Shown here: piece by piece, positions 8,941 through 17,397 of the stretch
Layout: the number at the start of each line of letters is the position of its first letter
Numbering within the stretch: position 1 is the first letter of the stretch
Source of the DNA: Caballeronia fortuita
Lineage (GTDB): Bacteria; Pseudomonadota; Gammaproteobacteria; Burkholderiales; Burkholderiaceae
NCBI RefSeq assembly: GCF_001544835.2
Contig: NZ_FCNX02000012.1
Coordinates: 1 to 64,000, forward strand
Direction: 5' to 3'
DNA: 64,000 bases
Notes under the pieces: model-generated
Databases searched by the model: none
Told to the model about the DNA's origin: nothing
What the model saw: only the letters and a program-made list of their open reading frames with translations
Translations under genes and position numbers: made by a program

Positions 8941-10498
8941 GAGCGCCTCCCGTCTGCGTGAGCTGCGTGCCGCCCGTTGCGAGCGCCATGATGTCGTGCT
9001 CGGTCATCTGCTGGCCGCTGACTTCGCCCGCGATACGCCCTTCGCGCATCACCAGCACGCGGTTGGACATGCCGATGACTTCCTGTAACTCGGAACTGAT
9101 CATCAGGATGCCGAGGCCGCGATTCGTCAGTTCGCGCATGAGGCGATAGATTTCCGCCTTTGCGCCGATGTCGACCCCACGGGTTGGTTCGTCGAGAATC
9201 AGCACGCTGGTGCACACCCGCACCCATCGGCTGATGAGCACTTTTTGCTGATTGCCGCCCGACAGCGTTGCGACGCTGCCCGCAGGCCGTGCGCCCGCGA
9301 TGCCGTATTCGCGGATTGCATCCGCGCCTGCCGTGCGCTCTTCTTTGCGTCTCAGCAACCCGAAACGCGACACGCGTCGCAGGGTAGTCGCCGTGACGTT
9401 CTGCGCGACGTTCAGATACATCAGCAAGCCTTCGGTCTTACGGTCTTCCGTGACAAAGCCGAGACCCAGGCGAATCGCCGCTGCTGGCGTCATACGTGTA
9501 TGGCGCGTGCCCCGCACTTCGACCGTGCCGCGTGCGGGCAGGGCGCCGAACACACCCGAGGCGAGTTCCGTGCGGCCCGAGCCAACCATGCCAGCAAGCC
9601 CGACAATCTCGCCAGCGCGTACAGAAAGCGACGCATCAAAGACGCGATTTCCAACGTGCAGACCTTCGACCTTCATGAGCACCGTGCCGCCAGGGGGCAG
9701 CGTGGGCTTGGGCGGATAGATGTCTTTCATTTCGCGGCCGACCATCATGCGCACGAGTTCTGCGCGTGTCGTTTCTGACACGGGCTGTGTACCGATCTTG
9801 CGGCCGTCCTTCATGACGGTCACGCGGTCGCACAGTTCAAAGATTTCGTCGAGCCGGTGCGAGATGTAGATAATGGCGACGCCTCGCGCGCGCAGCACGC
9901 GCAGCCGTTCGAACAGAAGTTGCACTTCCTTGCCCGCGATGACCGCCGTCGGTTCGTCCAGGATGAGGACGCGTATTTCGCTCGCCATCGCCTTGGCGAT
10001 CTCGACCATCTGCTGGCTTGCGACAGAGAGCGCGCCGACGCGCTCGCGCGGATCGAGTTGTACGCCGAGTTCGTGTAGCAACTTGGCGGCGCGTTCGTTC
10101 ATCGCGCGATGGTCAATCGTGCCGAGCCGCGTGCGGGGCTCGATCCCCGCGAAGATGTTCTGCGCGACGCTCGACTGCGGAAACAGCACGAGTTCCTGAT
10201 AGATGATGTGAACGCCGTGCGCCTTTGCGTCAGCGGGGGACTTCCACGCGACGGGCCGACCGTCGAAGCACAATGCGCCTTCGTCCGGCAGATAGGCACC
10301 CGCGAGCACTTTCATCAGTGTCGATTTGCCCGCGCCATTTTCGCCGACCAGTGCGTGAATTTCGCCGCAGCGCACGCCGAAGCTCACGTCATCGAGGCTC
10401 CTGACGCCAGGGAACTGCTTGACGATACCGCTTACCTGGATGACGTCAGGCGGTGGCGCGGCGCCATCACCTGAAAAACTCGATGTGTGCGCGTTCAT
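8924..10498 (-). CDS. Sugar-type ABC transporter ATPase with two nucleotide-binding domains
   Basis: 524 residues with two ABC domains, as in RbsA/XylG/AraG. The first domain has Walker A GENGAGKST and Walker B ILDEPTAVI. The second has the degenerate P-loop GMVGSGRTE typical of this family, an intact LSGGNQQK signature and ILDEPTRGVD. It powers import by the two downstream permeases. It overlaps the binding-protein gene by 4 nt. Confidence 0.95.
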   Translation of the reverse strand: MNAHTSSFSGDGAAPPPDVIQVSGIVKQFPGVRSLDDVSFGVRCGEIHALVGENGAGKSTLMKVLAGAYLPDEGALCFDGRPVAWKSPADAKAHGVHIIYQELVLFPQSSVAQNIFAGIEPRTRLGTIDHRAMNERAAKLLHELGVQLDPRERVGALSVASQQMVEIAKAMASEIRVLILDEPTAVIAGKEVQLLFERLRVLRARGVAIIYISHRLDEIFELCDRVTVMKDGRKIGTQPVSETTRAELVRMMVGREMKDIYPPKPTLPPGGTVLMKVEGLHVGNRVFDASLSVRAGEIVGLAGMVGSGRTELASGVFGALPARGTVEVRGTRHTRMTPAAAIRLGLGFVTEDRKTEGLLMYLNVAQNVTATTLRRVSRFGLLRRKEERTAGADAIREYGIAGARPAGSVATLSGGNQQKVLISRWVRVCTSVLILDEPTRGVDIGAKAEIYRLMRELTNRGLGILMISSELQEVIGMSNRVLVMREGRIAGEVSGQQMTEHDIMALATGGTQLTQTGGAHAYAH

Positions 10499-11649
10499 TT
10501 CTCACCCGGCAGCTTGATCTTGAATGTCGACGGGTTGTAGTCCGCTCCCATGCCGCCGTCGATGATCTTGTCAGGCGGCCCCTTCGCATCGACCACCTGA
10601 TCGATGTACTGGTCGGGATGCGGCACTGATGCCGTTTCGTCGCCGCGCGTGAGTGCGATTTGCGGGCTAATCTCGTAAATCTTTGGCAACGGTTGACCCT
10701 GCATCACCTTGAGGGCGACATCTAGCGACGTGCCGCCCATCGAAGGCGGATAGCCGATCTCGAGTATCGGAATCTTGTACTTCAACGCGAGTTGCAGCGG
10801 TCCGTTGAGGTCGGCCGTCGTGTGCGGCGGAATTTCACCGGGCTTGAAGCCAGCGGCAAGGAACGCTTCGATCGAGCCCGCGACGGGCAAGCCGTGCGCG
10901 CACCATACGGCGTCGATGGTGTGCCCGTACTTTGCGATCATCGCCTGCATCTGTTGCTTAGCCTTCACGGGGCTCCAGTCGGAGTAGACCGTGTCGAGCA
11001 CTTTGATGCCGGGATATTGCGAGAACACTTGGTGCGCGGCGGCTTCACGGTCGGCGCTGACGCTGGAGCCCGCTTGGCCCGCGAGCATGATGACGTTGCC
11101 CTTGCCGTGAAGCTTCTCGACAATCCACTGCGCCCACATCCGGCCCATCATCGCATCCGAGCCCGTGACGAACGATACAAAGTTATCTGAGGAAATGCGC
11201 CGGTCGACCATCACGACGGGAATGCCCTGTTTCATCGCACGCGTAACGACGGGGTCAAGCGCCTTTTGCGTGTTCGCGCTGACGATCAGCAGGTCCACGC
11301 CGCGCGAGATCAGGTCCTGGATGTCGGCAGCCTGTTTGGCATCGTCCATGTTGCCGTTGGTAATCAGCAACTGCTTGATCTGGTCAGGATGCTCTGCCGC
11401 AGCTTTCATCAGCGAGTGTTGCATTACGACTCGCCAACTGTCGCCGAGTCCCGCATTGGAGAAGCCGATGACATAGGGCGGCTTCTTCTTGAACTTTGCG
11501 GTATCGGAGAACGGTATCTGCACTGCGGGATTGAACAGGAACGTGCGCGCTGCACCGGTGTAGTCTGCTCGAGCGGCGCATGAAGCCGTCAATGTGATTG
11601 CTGCAGCGGCAAATAAGCTTGCGCGCTGAAAGCGGGTCGAACGACTCAT
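10495..11649 (-). CDS. Periplasmic sugar-type substrate-binding protein of the ABC importer
   Basis: 384 residues with a cleavable signal peptide (hydrophobic core AAAAITLTAS, cleavage around SCAARA-DY). The periplasmic-binding-protein fold follows, with the family motif YVIGFSNAGLGDSW and DLISRGVDLLIVSANT. The ATG at 11647-11649 has GGAG upstream and gives a proper signal peptide; an upstream in-frame extension does not. First gene of the operon, divergent from the XRE-type regulator. Ligand unknown. Confidence 0.9.
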   Translation of the reverse strand: MSRSTRFQRASLFAAAAITLTASCAARADYTGAARTFLFNPAVQIPFSDTAKFKKKPPYVIGFSNAGLGDSWRVVMQHSLMKAAAEHPDQIKQLLITNGNMDDAKQAADIQDLISRGVDLLIVSANTQKALDPVVTRAMKQGIPVVMVDRRISSDNFVSFVTGSDAMMGRMWAQWIVEKLHGKGNVIMLAGQAGSSVSADREAAAHQVFSQYPGIKVLDTVYSDWSPVKAKQQMQAMIAKYGHTIDAVWCAHGLPVAGSIEAFLAAGFKPGEIPPHTTADLNGPLQLALKYKIPILEIGYPPSMGGTSLDVALKVMQGQPLPKIYEISPQIALTRGDETASVPHPDQYIDQVVDAKGPPDKIIDGGMGADYNPSTFKIKLPGEK

Positions 11650-11830
11650 AAGTGTCTCCGTAAATGTTCTAATATCCGTCGGGAGACGCGCGTCGTTGTT
11701 CCGACTTTCCAACGCGTCTGACGGTCACATGCGCCGGCAACGGCTTCGATATGGCGTTGCCGCGTCTCAGACACGGCGTGCTTCCCGACGGCGTGACTGT
11801 GGCACGGTTGACGGAGCGCATCTAGCAATT

Positions 11831-11848
11831 GGCATTACTAGTAATGGC
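11831..11848. promoter_or_regulatory. Candidate operator palindrome in divergent promoter region
   Basis: CATTACTAGTAATG at 11833-11846 is a perfect 14-bp palindrome, extended by one more matching pair at 11831/11848 after a single mismatch. It lies between the divergent ABC-catabolic operon and the XRE-type regulator gene, 31 bp before the regulator start. An AT-rich palindrome in this place is a plausible binding site for that regulator. This is inference from position and symmetry only. Confidence 0.5.
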
Positions 11849-11878
11849 AGTAACAGGGAAAGGATGAGGAGACGAAAC

Positions 11879-12796
11879 ATGGAAAAACAGCAGCGCCTGA
11901 ACGAACTGGCCGATTTCCTAAAGACGCGTCGAGCACGTCTTCGGCCCCAGGACATCGACTTTCCGAGCGGCACCCGTCGCAAGACCCCGGGACTGCGCCG
12001 GGAAGAGGTTGCGGAGCGCGCCGGTATTAGCGTGACCTGGTATGCGTGGCTCGAGCAGGGCAGGGAAGTGAATGTATCGTTCAAGACGATTGAAAGCCTC
12101 GCCAATGCATTGAAGCTTTCGCCGCACGAGCGCACGCATCTGTTCGAGCTGGCCAATCACTACACGCCGCCTGGCCCGTATCCGATTGCGCAGAACGTGA
12201 CGGACACAGTTCGACGCATGCTCGACCAGCTTGGCAACATGCCAGCGTATGTCGTCGACGGCAACTGGAACTATGTGACGTGGAATGAAGCCGCTGTGCG
12301 TGTGTTCACCGACTTTCGGAAGATGCCTGCGGGCCGTTGCAATTTGCTGTGGTTTACGTTTCAGCAAGACGGCGCCCGTTCTCTCTTTCAGGGCTGGGAT
12401 GCGTACGCGAAATGCGTACTGGCACAGTTTCGTGGCGATTACATCCTTCGGCCTTCCGGTGAGGTTTTTCTGCGTGATCTCGTCGAAGAACTGAGCGACA
12501 CGGATGCTGACTTCTGCCGCTGGTGGGCGGAACACGAAGTGCTCAAGCGCAGCGACTGGCGGAAGGTGATTGAGCATCCGGTGGCGGGGTTGCTCGAGCT
12601 GGATGCGCTATCGCTCGAAGTTCCCGATGCGCCGGGGATGCGCATCATGGTCTACACTCCCGCGCCGTCGACGGATACTGCTCAACGTATCGAGGCGCTG
12701 ATGAAAGCTAGCGGGGATGCGATTCCTGTTCAGGCGGCAACGGTACTAGATACATTTCGGAAGGCTAGAGTTTCGAAGACAAGGCACGGCGGATGA
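11879..12796 (+). CDS. XRE-family transcriptional regulator with MmyB-like ligand-binding domain
   Basis: 305 residues. The N-terminal helix-turn-helix includes RRKTPGLRREEVAERAGIS and TWYAWLEQGR, the hallmark of the MmyB-like group of XRE proteins. The remaining two thirds form the PAS-like MmyB domain (WNYVTWNEAA, FCRWWAEHEV). Members of this group often control short-chain dehydrogenase or catabolic genes. The start at 11879 is preceded by AGGAG. Divergence from the ABC/hydroxyquinol operon makes that operon the likely target. Confidence 0.88.
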   Translation: MEKQQRLNELADFLKTRRARLRPQDIDFPSGTRRKTPGLRREEVAERAGISVTWYAWLEQGREVNVSFKTIESLANALKLSPHERTHLFELANHYTPPGPYPIAQNVTDTVRRMLDQLGNMPAYVVDGNWNYVTWNEAAVRVFTDFRKMPAGRCNLLWFTFQQDGARSLFQGWDAYAKCVLAQFRGDYILRPSGEVFLRDLVEELSDTDADFCRWWAEHEVLKRSDWRKVIEHPVAGLLELDALSLEVPDAPGMRIMVYTPAPSTDTAQRIEALMKASGDAIPVQAATVLDTFRKARVSKTRHGG

Positions 12797-13296
12797 TCAA
12801 GATGATCCGCGCCGAGGAAGCATGGTTGCAAAACGACTTCGCGGCGGAGGCGCGCTACTATGAACGAAGTAGCACCAGCAATTTCGATTCTGCAGTCGAG
12901 GAAGAGAGCGCGAGCTGCTCAACGCAATTCGCCTTCTTTCTTGGGCGTTACGAGGAAGGCAAGCGCTGGGCCAGCGAAGTCCTGCGTCTCAGAGAAGAAG
13001 ACAGCGGTCTGCGGACTAATACAGCTGCAGTTGCTTTATCACATCTGGCCGTCGAGGCAACGCGAGCCGGTGCCCCTAATGCCGTCGCGCTAATGGCCGA
13101 GGCGGAGAGAATTCTAAAACAACATCACTATTCGGACGCGCTGCTTGTCCTCGATAGGATCAAGTCGGATGAGCAAACGCAGGTGCTCAAGCCAGCCCCT
13201 GAGAAAACTTTGCCGGTTCTCAACGCACGCACCTGGCGTCATGACGCTGCGAATAACATTCTTATTGCCGAAAGTCTGAAGCCTTTTAAGGAATAG
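12793..13296 (+). CDS. Hypothetical protein, possibly helical-repeat remnant
   Basis: 167 residues, not recognised. The ATG overlaps the stop of the regulator gene in an ATGA arrangement. The middle part (FFLGRYEEGKRWASEVL) resembles a TPR-like helical pair, but the evidence is weak. It could be the remnant of a larger protein. Coding status is supported only by the open frame and the coupling to the preceding gene. Confidence 0.4.
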   Translation: MIKMIRAEEAWLQNDFAAEARYYERSSTSNFDSAVEEESASCSTQFAFFLGRYEEGKRWASEVLRLREEDSGLRTNTAAVALSHLAVEATRAGAPNAVALMAEAERILKQHHYSDALLVLDRIKSDEQTQVLKPAPEKTLPVLNARTWRHDAANNILIAESLKPFKE

Positions 13297-13506
13297 GCCC
13301 GTTTCAGCGTACGTGACGCCGGAGTCGCTCGCGTAACGCGCGTCGGCCAGGGCGGCGGTCCGACGAATGAAGCGCCAACGAGCGATTCCAGAAATCGAGA
13401 ATGGCGGGCTCGCCTCTCACAAAAGAGCGTCAAGCGCTGAGCCTACCCGCTGATCTGGCGCCGAGACTCGCTTGCATAGTGGCTGCAAAGTGGTTGAAAA
13501 AGTCGT

Positions 13507-13776
13507 TCAGAACTTATATCCCACGGAGAAGAACGTCACGATTGGATCCAGCTTGAGCTTAGATTCACTCTTGATCTGCCCGAGGGCAGAATTCGTCGTA
13601 AAGCGTCTTCCCCACCATAGGGTAGGGTAGACGCAGATAAGCGCTTGCGTGCCGTTCACCATTCCGAACAAAACCGCGTCTGGGTGGAATATGCTCCGCA
13701 GGAGCGCGACGTCACCTGCATACATGCCCTCGAAGTACTTTGGCAAGACCGAGAGAATTTCTTGATGTGAACTCAT
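13507..13776 (-). pseudogene. Chimeric remnant: NTF2-like protein start joined to an OmpW-like C-terminus
   Basis: The frame starts at 13776 with a good ribosome binding site (AAAGG) and reads like the first 45 or so residues of an NTF2/lumazine-binding-like small protein (ILSVLPKYFEGMYAGD, IFHPDAVLFG). It then switches to sequence typical of the end of an OmpW-type outer-membrane beta-barrel, with SALG, KLKLDPIVTFFSVGYKF and a terminal Phe. The two parts belong to unrelated families, so this looks like a deletion or recombination scar in which two genes were fused, and not a functional protein. Confidence 0.55.
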
Positions 13777-14308
13777 TTCGTGCCTTTCCTCGTTGCAGTA
13801 GGTGAGATTATGGGCGGCACAACTTGTCGTAGTACAGGTTGGTCGGAGTCCATTGCACAGACAGGCGAGCAGCGCCCAGCGAAGTTTGTTCAGTGGCGTA
13901 GTATATCGGTTGCTCAATGCTTCATCCTGTTTACCTGGGCTTTAATGCTGGCGCCGGCGGCCGGTGACAGCGCGAAAGCGGGTTTTCCACTTAGAGCCGA
14001 CTTAGTCCTTCACCGGCACGTCGGCGTCCGGAGCCTCGCCGAGCGCTGCAAAGGCCGCGACCCTTGATCATCAACGGCTGCGGTTTCGAAAGGATGGGCT
14101 TACGGGGGACCAAATGCGACTCGAGCTTCCTGCAATTTGAGATATAGAGGTGCCACGGAGCCCGGCGGTGCTGTGCGCCGCCTAAGGCGTACCTACTCTT
14201 GACTTCGCTGTCCGCGTCAGACAACTAGCGTGTCGCGGGTGGTCAAGCCCGCTTTTTCGCACCTAGTACTATTAGAGAACGGATAATCAACTCGACTGAA
14301 GGACGTCT
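13777..14308. other. Intergenic region upstream of the nitrile hydratase genes
   Basis: 532 bp with no supported gene. It must contain the promoter of the nitrile hydratase operon, whose first gene has GAAGGA ahead of the ATG at 14309. I see no convincing sigma-70 or sigma-54 element that I would commit to. Confidence 0.4.
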
Positions 14309-14929
14309 ATGGACTCGAACGCGAATATCCCTGGCACCGGCTCTGACGCCGCCCTGCGGGTTAGAGCCATTGAAGAAATTCTTACAGAAAAAGGCATCAT
14401 TGATCCTAAGGCCGTAGACGTGCTGGTCGATATGTTCGAGCACAAAATTGGGCCGCGTAACGGGGCGCAAGTCATCGCGAAAGCTTGGACAGACGCCAAT
14501 TATAAGAAGCGCTTGCTTGCCGATGCGACTTCCGCCATCGCCGAGCTGGGTTTCTCGGGTCTGCAAGGCGAAAGCATGGTGGTCGTCGAGAACACGGATA
14601 CGGTCCATAACGTAATTGTATGTACATTGTGTTCTTGCTATCCGTGGCCAACGCTTGGACTTCCCCCGGTCTGGTACAAGTCGGCAGCCTACAGGGCCAG
14701 AGCAATCAGTGACCCCCGAGGGGTTCTGAAGGAATTTGGCACTGAGATCGCTGAAAATGTTGAAGTGCGAGTGTGGGACACGACCGCAGAACTTCGATAC
14801 CTTGTTCTTCCACAGCGGCCAGCGGGCACCGACGGTATGCATGAGGATGAACTTGCCAAACTGGTGACCCGGGACTCAATGATTGGCGTCACAAACGCGC
14901 GCGAACCGGCCAACGGCCGAGCAAACTAA
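14309..14929 (+). CDS. nthA: Nitrile hydratase alpha (metal-binding) subunit, cobalt type
   Basis: 206 residues. Hydrates nitriles to amides. The metal-binding motif CTLCSC is at residues 105-110, followed by the conserved [15 protein letters not shown]. Thr in the second position of the motif is the signature of non-corrin Co(III) enzymes; Fe enzymes have Ser. The two flanking cysteines of the claw are the ones normally oxidised to sulfinate/sulfenate. Cobalt use is further supported by the CbtBA genes 4.3 kb downstream. Thiocyanate hydrolase gamma subunits share this fold and motif, so the substrate (organic nitrile or thiocyanate) is not settled by this gene alone, but the downstream amidase favours nitriles. 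Confidence 0.93.
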   Translation: MDSNANIPGTGSDAALRVRAIEEILTEKGIIDPKAVDVLVDMFEHKIGPRNGAQVIAKAWTDANYKKRLLADATSAIAELGFSGLQGESMVVVENTDTVHNVIVCTLCSCYPWPTLGLPPVWYKSAAYRARAISDPRGVLKEFGTEIAENVEVRVWDTTAELRYLVLPQRPAGTDGMHEDELAKLVTRDSMIGVTNAREPANGRAN

Positions 14930-14940
14930 GGACTGTCTTC

Positions 14941-15261
14941 ATGAACAGCATCGCAGACATCGGTGGCATGGAAGGCTTTGGCCCGGTTACCCCCGAGCAA
15001 AACGAGCCGGTTTTTCATGAGGAATGGGAGCGACGGTGCTTTGGAATGTTTCTCACCTCCGCGGCCGCTATTGGTTACGGCGTCGATGAATTCCGTCACG
15101 GGATGGAAAGCTTGCCGCCCGTTCACTACCTCTCGGCCTCATACTATGAACACTGGCTCGGCGCATATGAAAAAATCTTTGCCGACCGTGCTGTGATTTT
15201 GCCGGAGGAACTGGAGCAAAGAGTTGCGGCATTGAAGCGGGAGGAACAAGCAAATGCTTAA
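14941..15261 (+). CDS. Nitrile hydratase beta subunit, N-terminal half encoded as a separate protein
   Basis: 106 residues that match only the N-terminal half of a usual nitrile hydratase beta subunit of about 210-230 residues: DIGGMEGFGPV at the start, EPVFHEEWERR, and YLSASYYEHWL. It ends cleanly at TAA, and the next gene starts 8 nt before that stop. The C-terminal beta half is a separate reading frame. This arrangement is known from heterotrimeric relatives (thiocyanate hydrolase, toyocamycin nitrile hydratase). It starts 11 bp after nthA. Confidence 0.88.
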   Translation: MNSIADIGGMEGFGPVTPEQNEPVFHEEWERRCFGMFLTSAAAIGYGVDEFRHGMESLPPVHYLSASYYEHWLGAYEKIFADRAVILPEELEQRVAALKREEQANA

Positions 15262-15601
15262 AGCAGACCAGATTCCCGCCGCAGTTGCGGCTGGCGGTGT
15301 ATATCGCAACGGCGCAAAAGTTGCTCCTTCTTTTTCGGTGGGCGACCGCGTGAGGGTGAAGAACCATCAGCCTAGTGGCCACACCCGGCTCCCTGGCTAT
15401 GTGCGACTAAAGAAGGGCATCATCGCCATCGACCACGGGGTGTTCGTCTATCCGGACACAATGGCCCATGGAAACGGCGAGACTCCACAGCACGTCTACA
15501 CGGTGCACTTCGAAGCAATAGAAGTATGGGGGGAGAAGGGCGTCGCCGGCGATACTGTTCGCGTTGACCTCTTTGATGACTATCTCGAGCGCTGCGAGTA
15601 A
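15254..15601 (+). CDS. Nitrile hydratase beta subunit, C-terminal half encoded as a separate protein
   Basis: 115 residues corresponding to the SH3-like C-terminal domain of nitrile hydratase beta: FSVGDRVRV, GHTRLPGYVR (Arg45 is the likely counterpart of the beta Arg that contacts the oxidised cysteines), FVYPDTMAHG, and the terminal VDLFDDYLE. The ATG at 15254 overlaps the end of the N-terminal half gene by 8 nt (ATGCTTAA), implying translational coupling and equal synthesis. The proper start codon, the extra N-terminal residues and the conserved ends of both halves argue for a genuine split and not a recent frameshift. Confidence 0.88.
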   Translation: MLKADQIPAAVAAGGVYRNGAKVAPSFSVGDRVRVKNHQPSGHTRLPGYVRLKKGIIAIDHGVFVYPDTMAHGNGETPQHVYTVHFEAIEVWGEKGVAGDTVRVDLFDDYLERCE

Positions 15602-15603
15602 CG

Positions 15604-15960
15604 ATGGCTCTTCTTAACGAGCAGGTGGTCCTTCTCCGTGAGCGCGCGATGCCTCTCTGTGCCGACGGAGATATGGTCTTCAAAGAGCCCTGGGAAGCCA
15701 AAGCTTTCGCGATTGTGGTCACGCTTTCGCAAGAAGGGCGGTTCACGTGGTCCGAGTGGGTCGAATGCTTTTCGGCGCATGTCGAACGCGCGACCAACGC
15801 AGAGGCTGAAGGAAGAACGGCGCAAACTTACTATGAGCAGTGGGTGGATGCGCTCGAAGAATTGCTTGTGCAAAAAGGAGTAACTTCCGCTGAGCAGATC
15901 TACGCTAAGCGCCTTTCAGCATTCAAGCCGTCTCTTGGCCATCCAGTGACGAGAACTTGA
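15604..15960 (+). CDS. Nitrile hydratase accessory protein (beta N-terminus-like)
   Basis: 118 residues, start ATG two bases after the stop of the previous gene. It is homologous to the N-terminal domain of the beta subunit but with the accessory-protein motifs FKEPWEAKAFAIVV, FTWSEWVECF and TYYEQWVDALEELL. Proteins of this type (P14K/P15K-like) bind the alpha subunit and deliver cobalt by subunit exchange. Its presence supports cobalt loading. Confidence 0.85.
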   Translation: MALLNEQVVLLRERAMPLCADGDMVFKEPWEAKAFAIVVTLSQEGRFTWSEWVECFSAHVERATNAEAEGRTAQTYYEQWVDALEELLVQKGVTSAEQIYAKRLSAFKPSLGHPVTRT

Positions 15961-15994
15961 CCAGCAGAGTGTCGAAGAGTGATCGGAGCTAGAC

Positions 15995-17008
15995 GTGAAC
16001 GCTATAAGACAAATCGAACCGAAATTGCCTGTGACCATTCTCACTGGCTTCTTGGGTGCGGGAAAGACTACGTTGCTCAAAAACATTCTAAGCGAGCGTC
16101 AAGGGGAGCGAATCGCGATAATCGAGAACGAATTTGGCGAAACAAGCGTCGACGCGGACCTGTTGTTCGAGGACCGCAACGAACAGGTCATCGAATTAAA
16201 CAACGGGTGCATATGCTGCAAGGTACGCGGTGACCTGGTGCGCATTTTGACCGATCTCCATCGTCGCCGCGCCGCAGGCGAGCTTGAATTCGGTCGTGTG
16301 ATTATCGAGACGACCGGCTTAGCCGACCCGGCTCCCGTCGCACAAACTTTCTTCGTTGAAGACGACGTTTCTCAATACTACGTCCTTGATGCCATCGTCA
16401 CACTTGTTGACGCTGTTCATGCCGGCTCACAGCTCGATGTGCATCATGAGGCTGTCGAGCAGGTAGCGTTCGCGGACCGACTGCTGGTGAGCAAGGCAGA
16501 CATGGTTGACCCTCGGGCCGTCGAAGCGCTTTCGGCTCGTCTACGCAAAATCAATGCTCGTGCACCAATAGCATTGGTCAGCTTGGGTCGAACGGACCTC
16601 CGAGCTCTTTTAGACGTCGGTTGCTTCTCTCTTGATTCCGTACTCGAGATCGAGCCCGACTTCCTTAGCGATGTGGCGCACGAACACGACGATGATATCG
16701 GGTCATTTGTGTTTTCGTCGCTGCTGCCTTTCGACCCAGCAATGATTACGCAACATCTGCCGGAGATGATTCAAAAGCATGGGACGGAACTGATGCGCTA
16801 CAAGGGCGTCTTGTCGTACGCCGGATTTGAGCGCAAGGTCGTTCTTCAAGGCGTACACATGGTCACGCGCTCTGATGTAGGACAGCCCTGGCTGAACGAA
16901 AAGCGTGTCTCGAATATCGTGTTCATCGGTCGAAAGCTCCCCGAGAGTGATATTAGACGGGCGCTCGAAGGCTGCTTAATAAAAACTGCCGCGCCAGCGG
17001 CGGCCTAG
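15995..17008 (+). CDS. CobW/P47K-family GTPase, nitrile hydratase activator candidate
   Basis: 337 residues, GTG start with CGGAG upstream. G3E GTPase: Walker A GFLGAGKT (residues 18-25), the metal-binding CICC motif (72-75), ETTGLADP, and the guanine-specificity motif SKAD. The C-terminal CobW domain follows. In iron-type nitrile hydratase operons such proteins are required for metallocentre activation; here it accompanies a cobalt-type alpha subunit and a beta-like accessory protein. It follows the accessory gene by 34 bp. Confidence 0.9.
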   Translation: MNAIRQIEPKLPVTILTGFLGAGKTTLLKNILSERQGERIAIIENEFGETSVDADLLFEDRNEQVIELNNGCICCKVRGDLVRILTDLHRRRAAGELEFGRVIIETTGLADPAPVAQTFFVEDDVSQYYVLDAIVTLVDAVHAGSQLDVHHEAVEQVAFADRLLVSKADMVDPRAVEALSARLRKINARAPIALVSLGRTDLRALLDVGCFSLDSVLEIEPDFLSDVAHEHDDDIGSFVFSSLLPFDPAMITQHLPEMIQKHGTELMRYKGVLSYAGFERKVVLQGVHMVTRSDVGQPWLNEKRVSNIVFIGRKLPESDIRRALEGCLIKTAAPAAA

Positions 17009-17172
17009 CAAAAAGCGTTAAGCGGTGCACCAGCGCTATGGACGGACTTGCCATCGGGACGCAGCAGTCGCCCAACCGGCAGTCCCTTGACGCCCCCCTC
17101 ATTGGGCAGCCGAACAAAGCGGTTCAGACCGGACGATCTGTCCGGAACTGAATCTATTGATGGAGAGCGAGA

Positions 17173-17397
17173 ATGCGGAATCAAAGTGTCGAGCAGTTGA
17201 TTGCTACGACGGCTGAACACTCAAATCTGCCGCTTGAACAAGGTCGGGTCACAGTCATCAGTGAAATTTTGGCAGCGTGGTTGAGAGACGCCAACTCCCT
17301 GTCAGCGAAGATGAGCGCACCGGAATTCGCGCACGTGACGCCGATTACGGGGTTTCTACAAACCGCCGTACACGGTGAGGTCGCGCATGAGCTGTGA
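17173..17397 (+). CDS. AtzG-like small subunit (DUF4089-type) preceding the amidase
   Basis: 74 residues. Pattern and position match AtzG/DUF4089 proteins, which are small helical partners of amidase-signature enzymes: a helical N-terminus (VEQLIATTAEHSNLPL), a middle helix, and a C-terminal PEFAHVTPITGF resembling the conserved end. It overlaps the amidase start by 11 nt. By analogy with AtzG-AtzE it probably forms a complex with the amidase. GGAGAG precedes the ATG. Family assignment is by eye. Confidence 0.65.
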   Translation: MRNQSVEQLIATTAEHSNLPLEQGRVTVISEILAAWLRDANSLSAKMSAPEFAHVTPITGFLQTAVHGEVAHEL

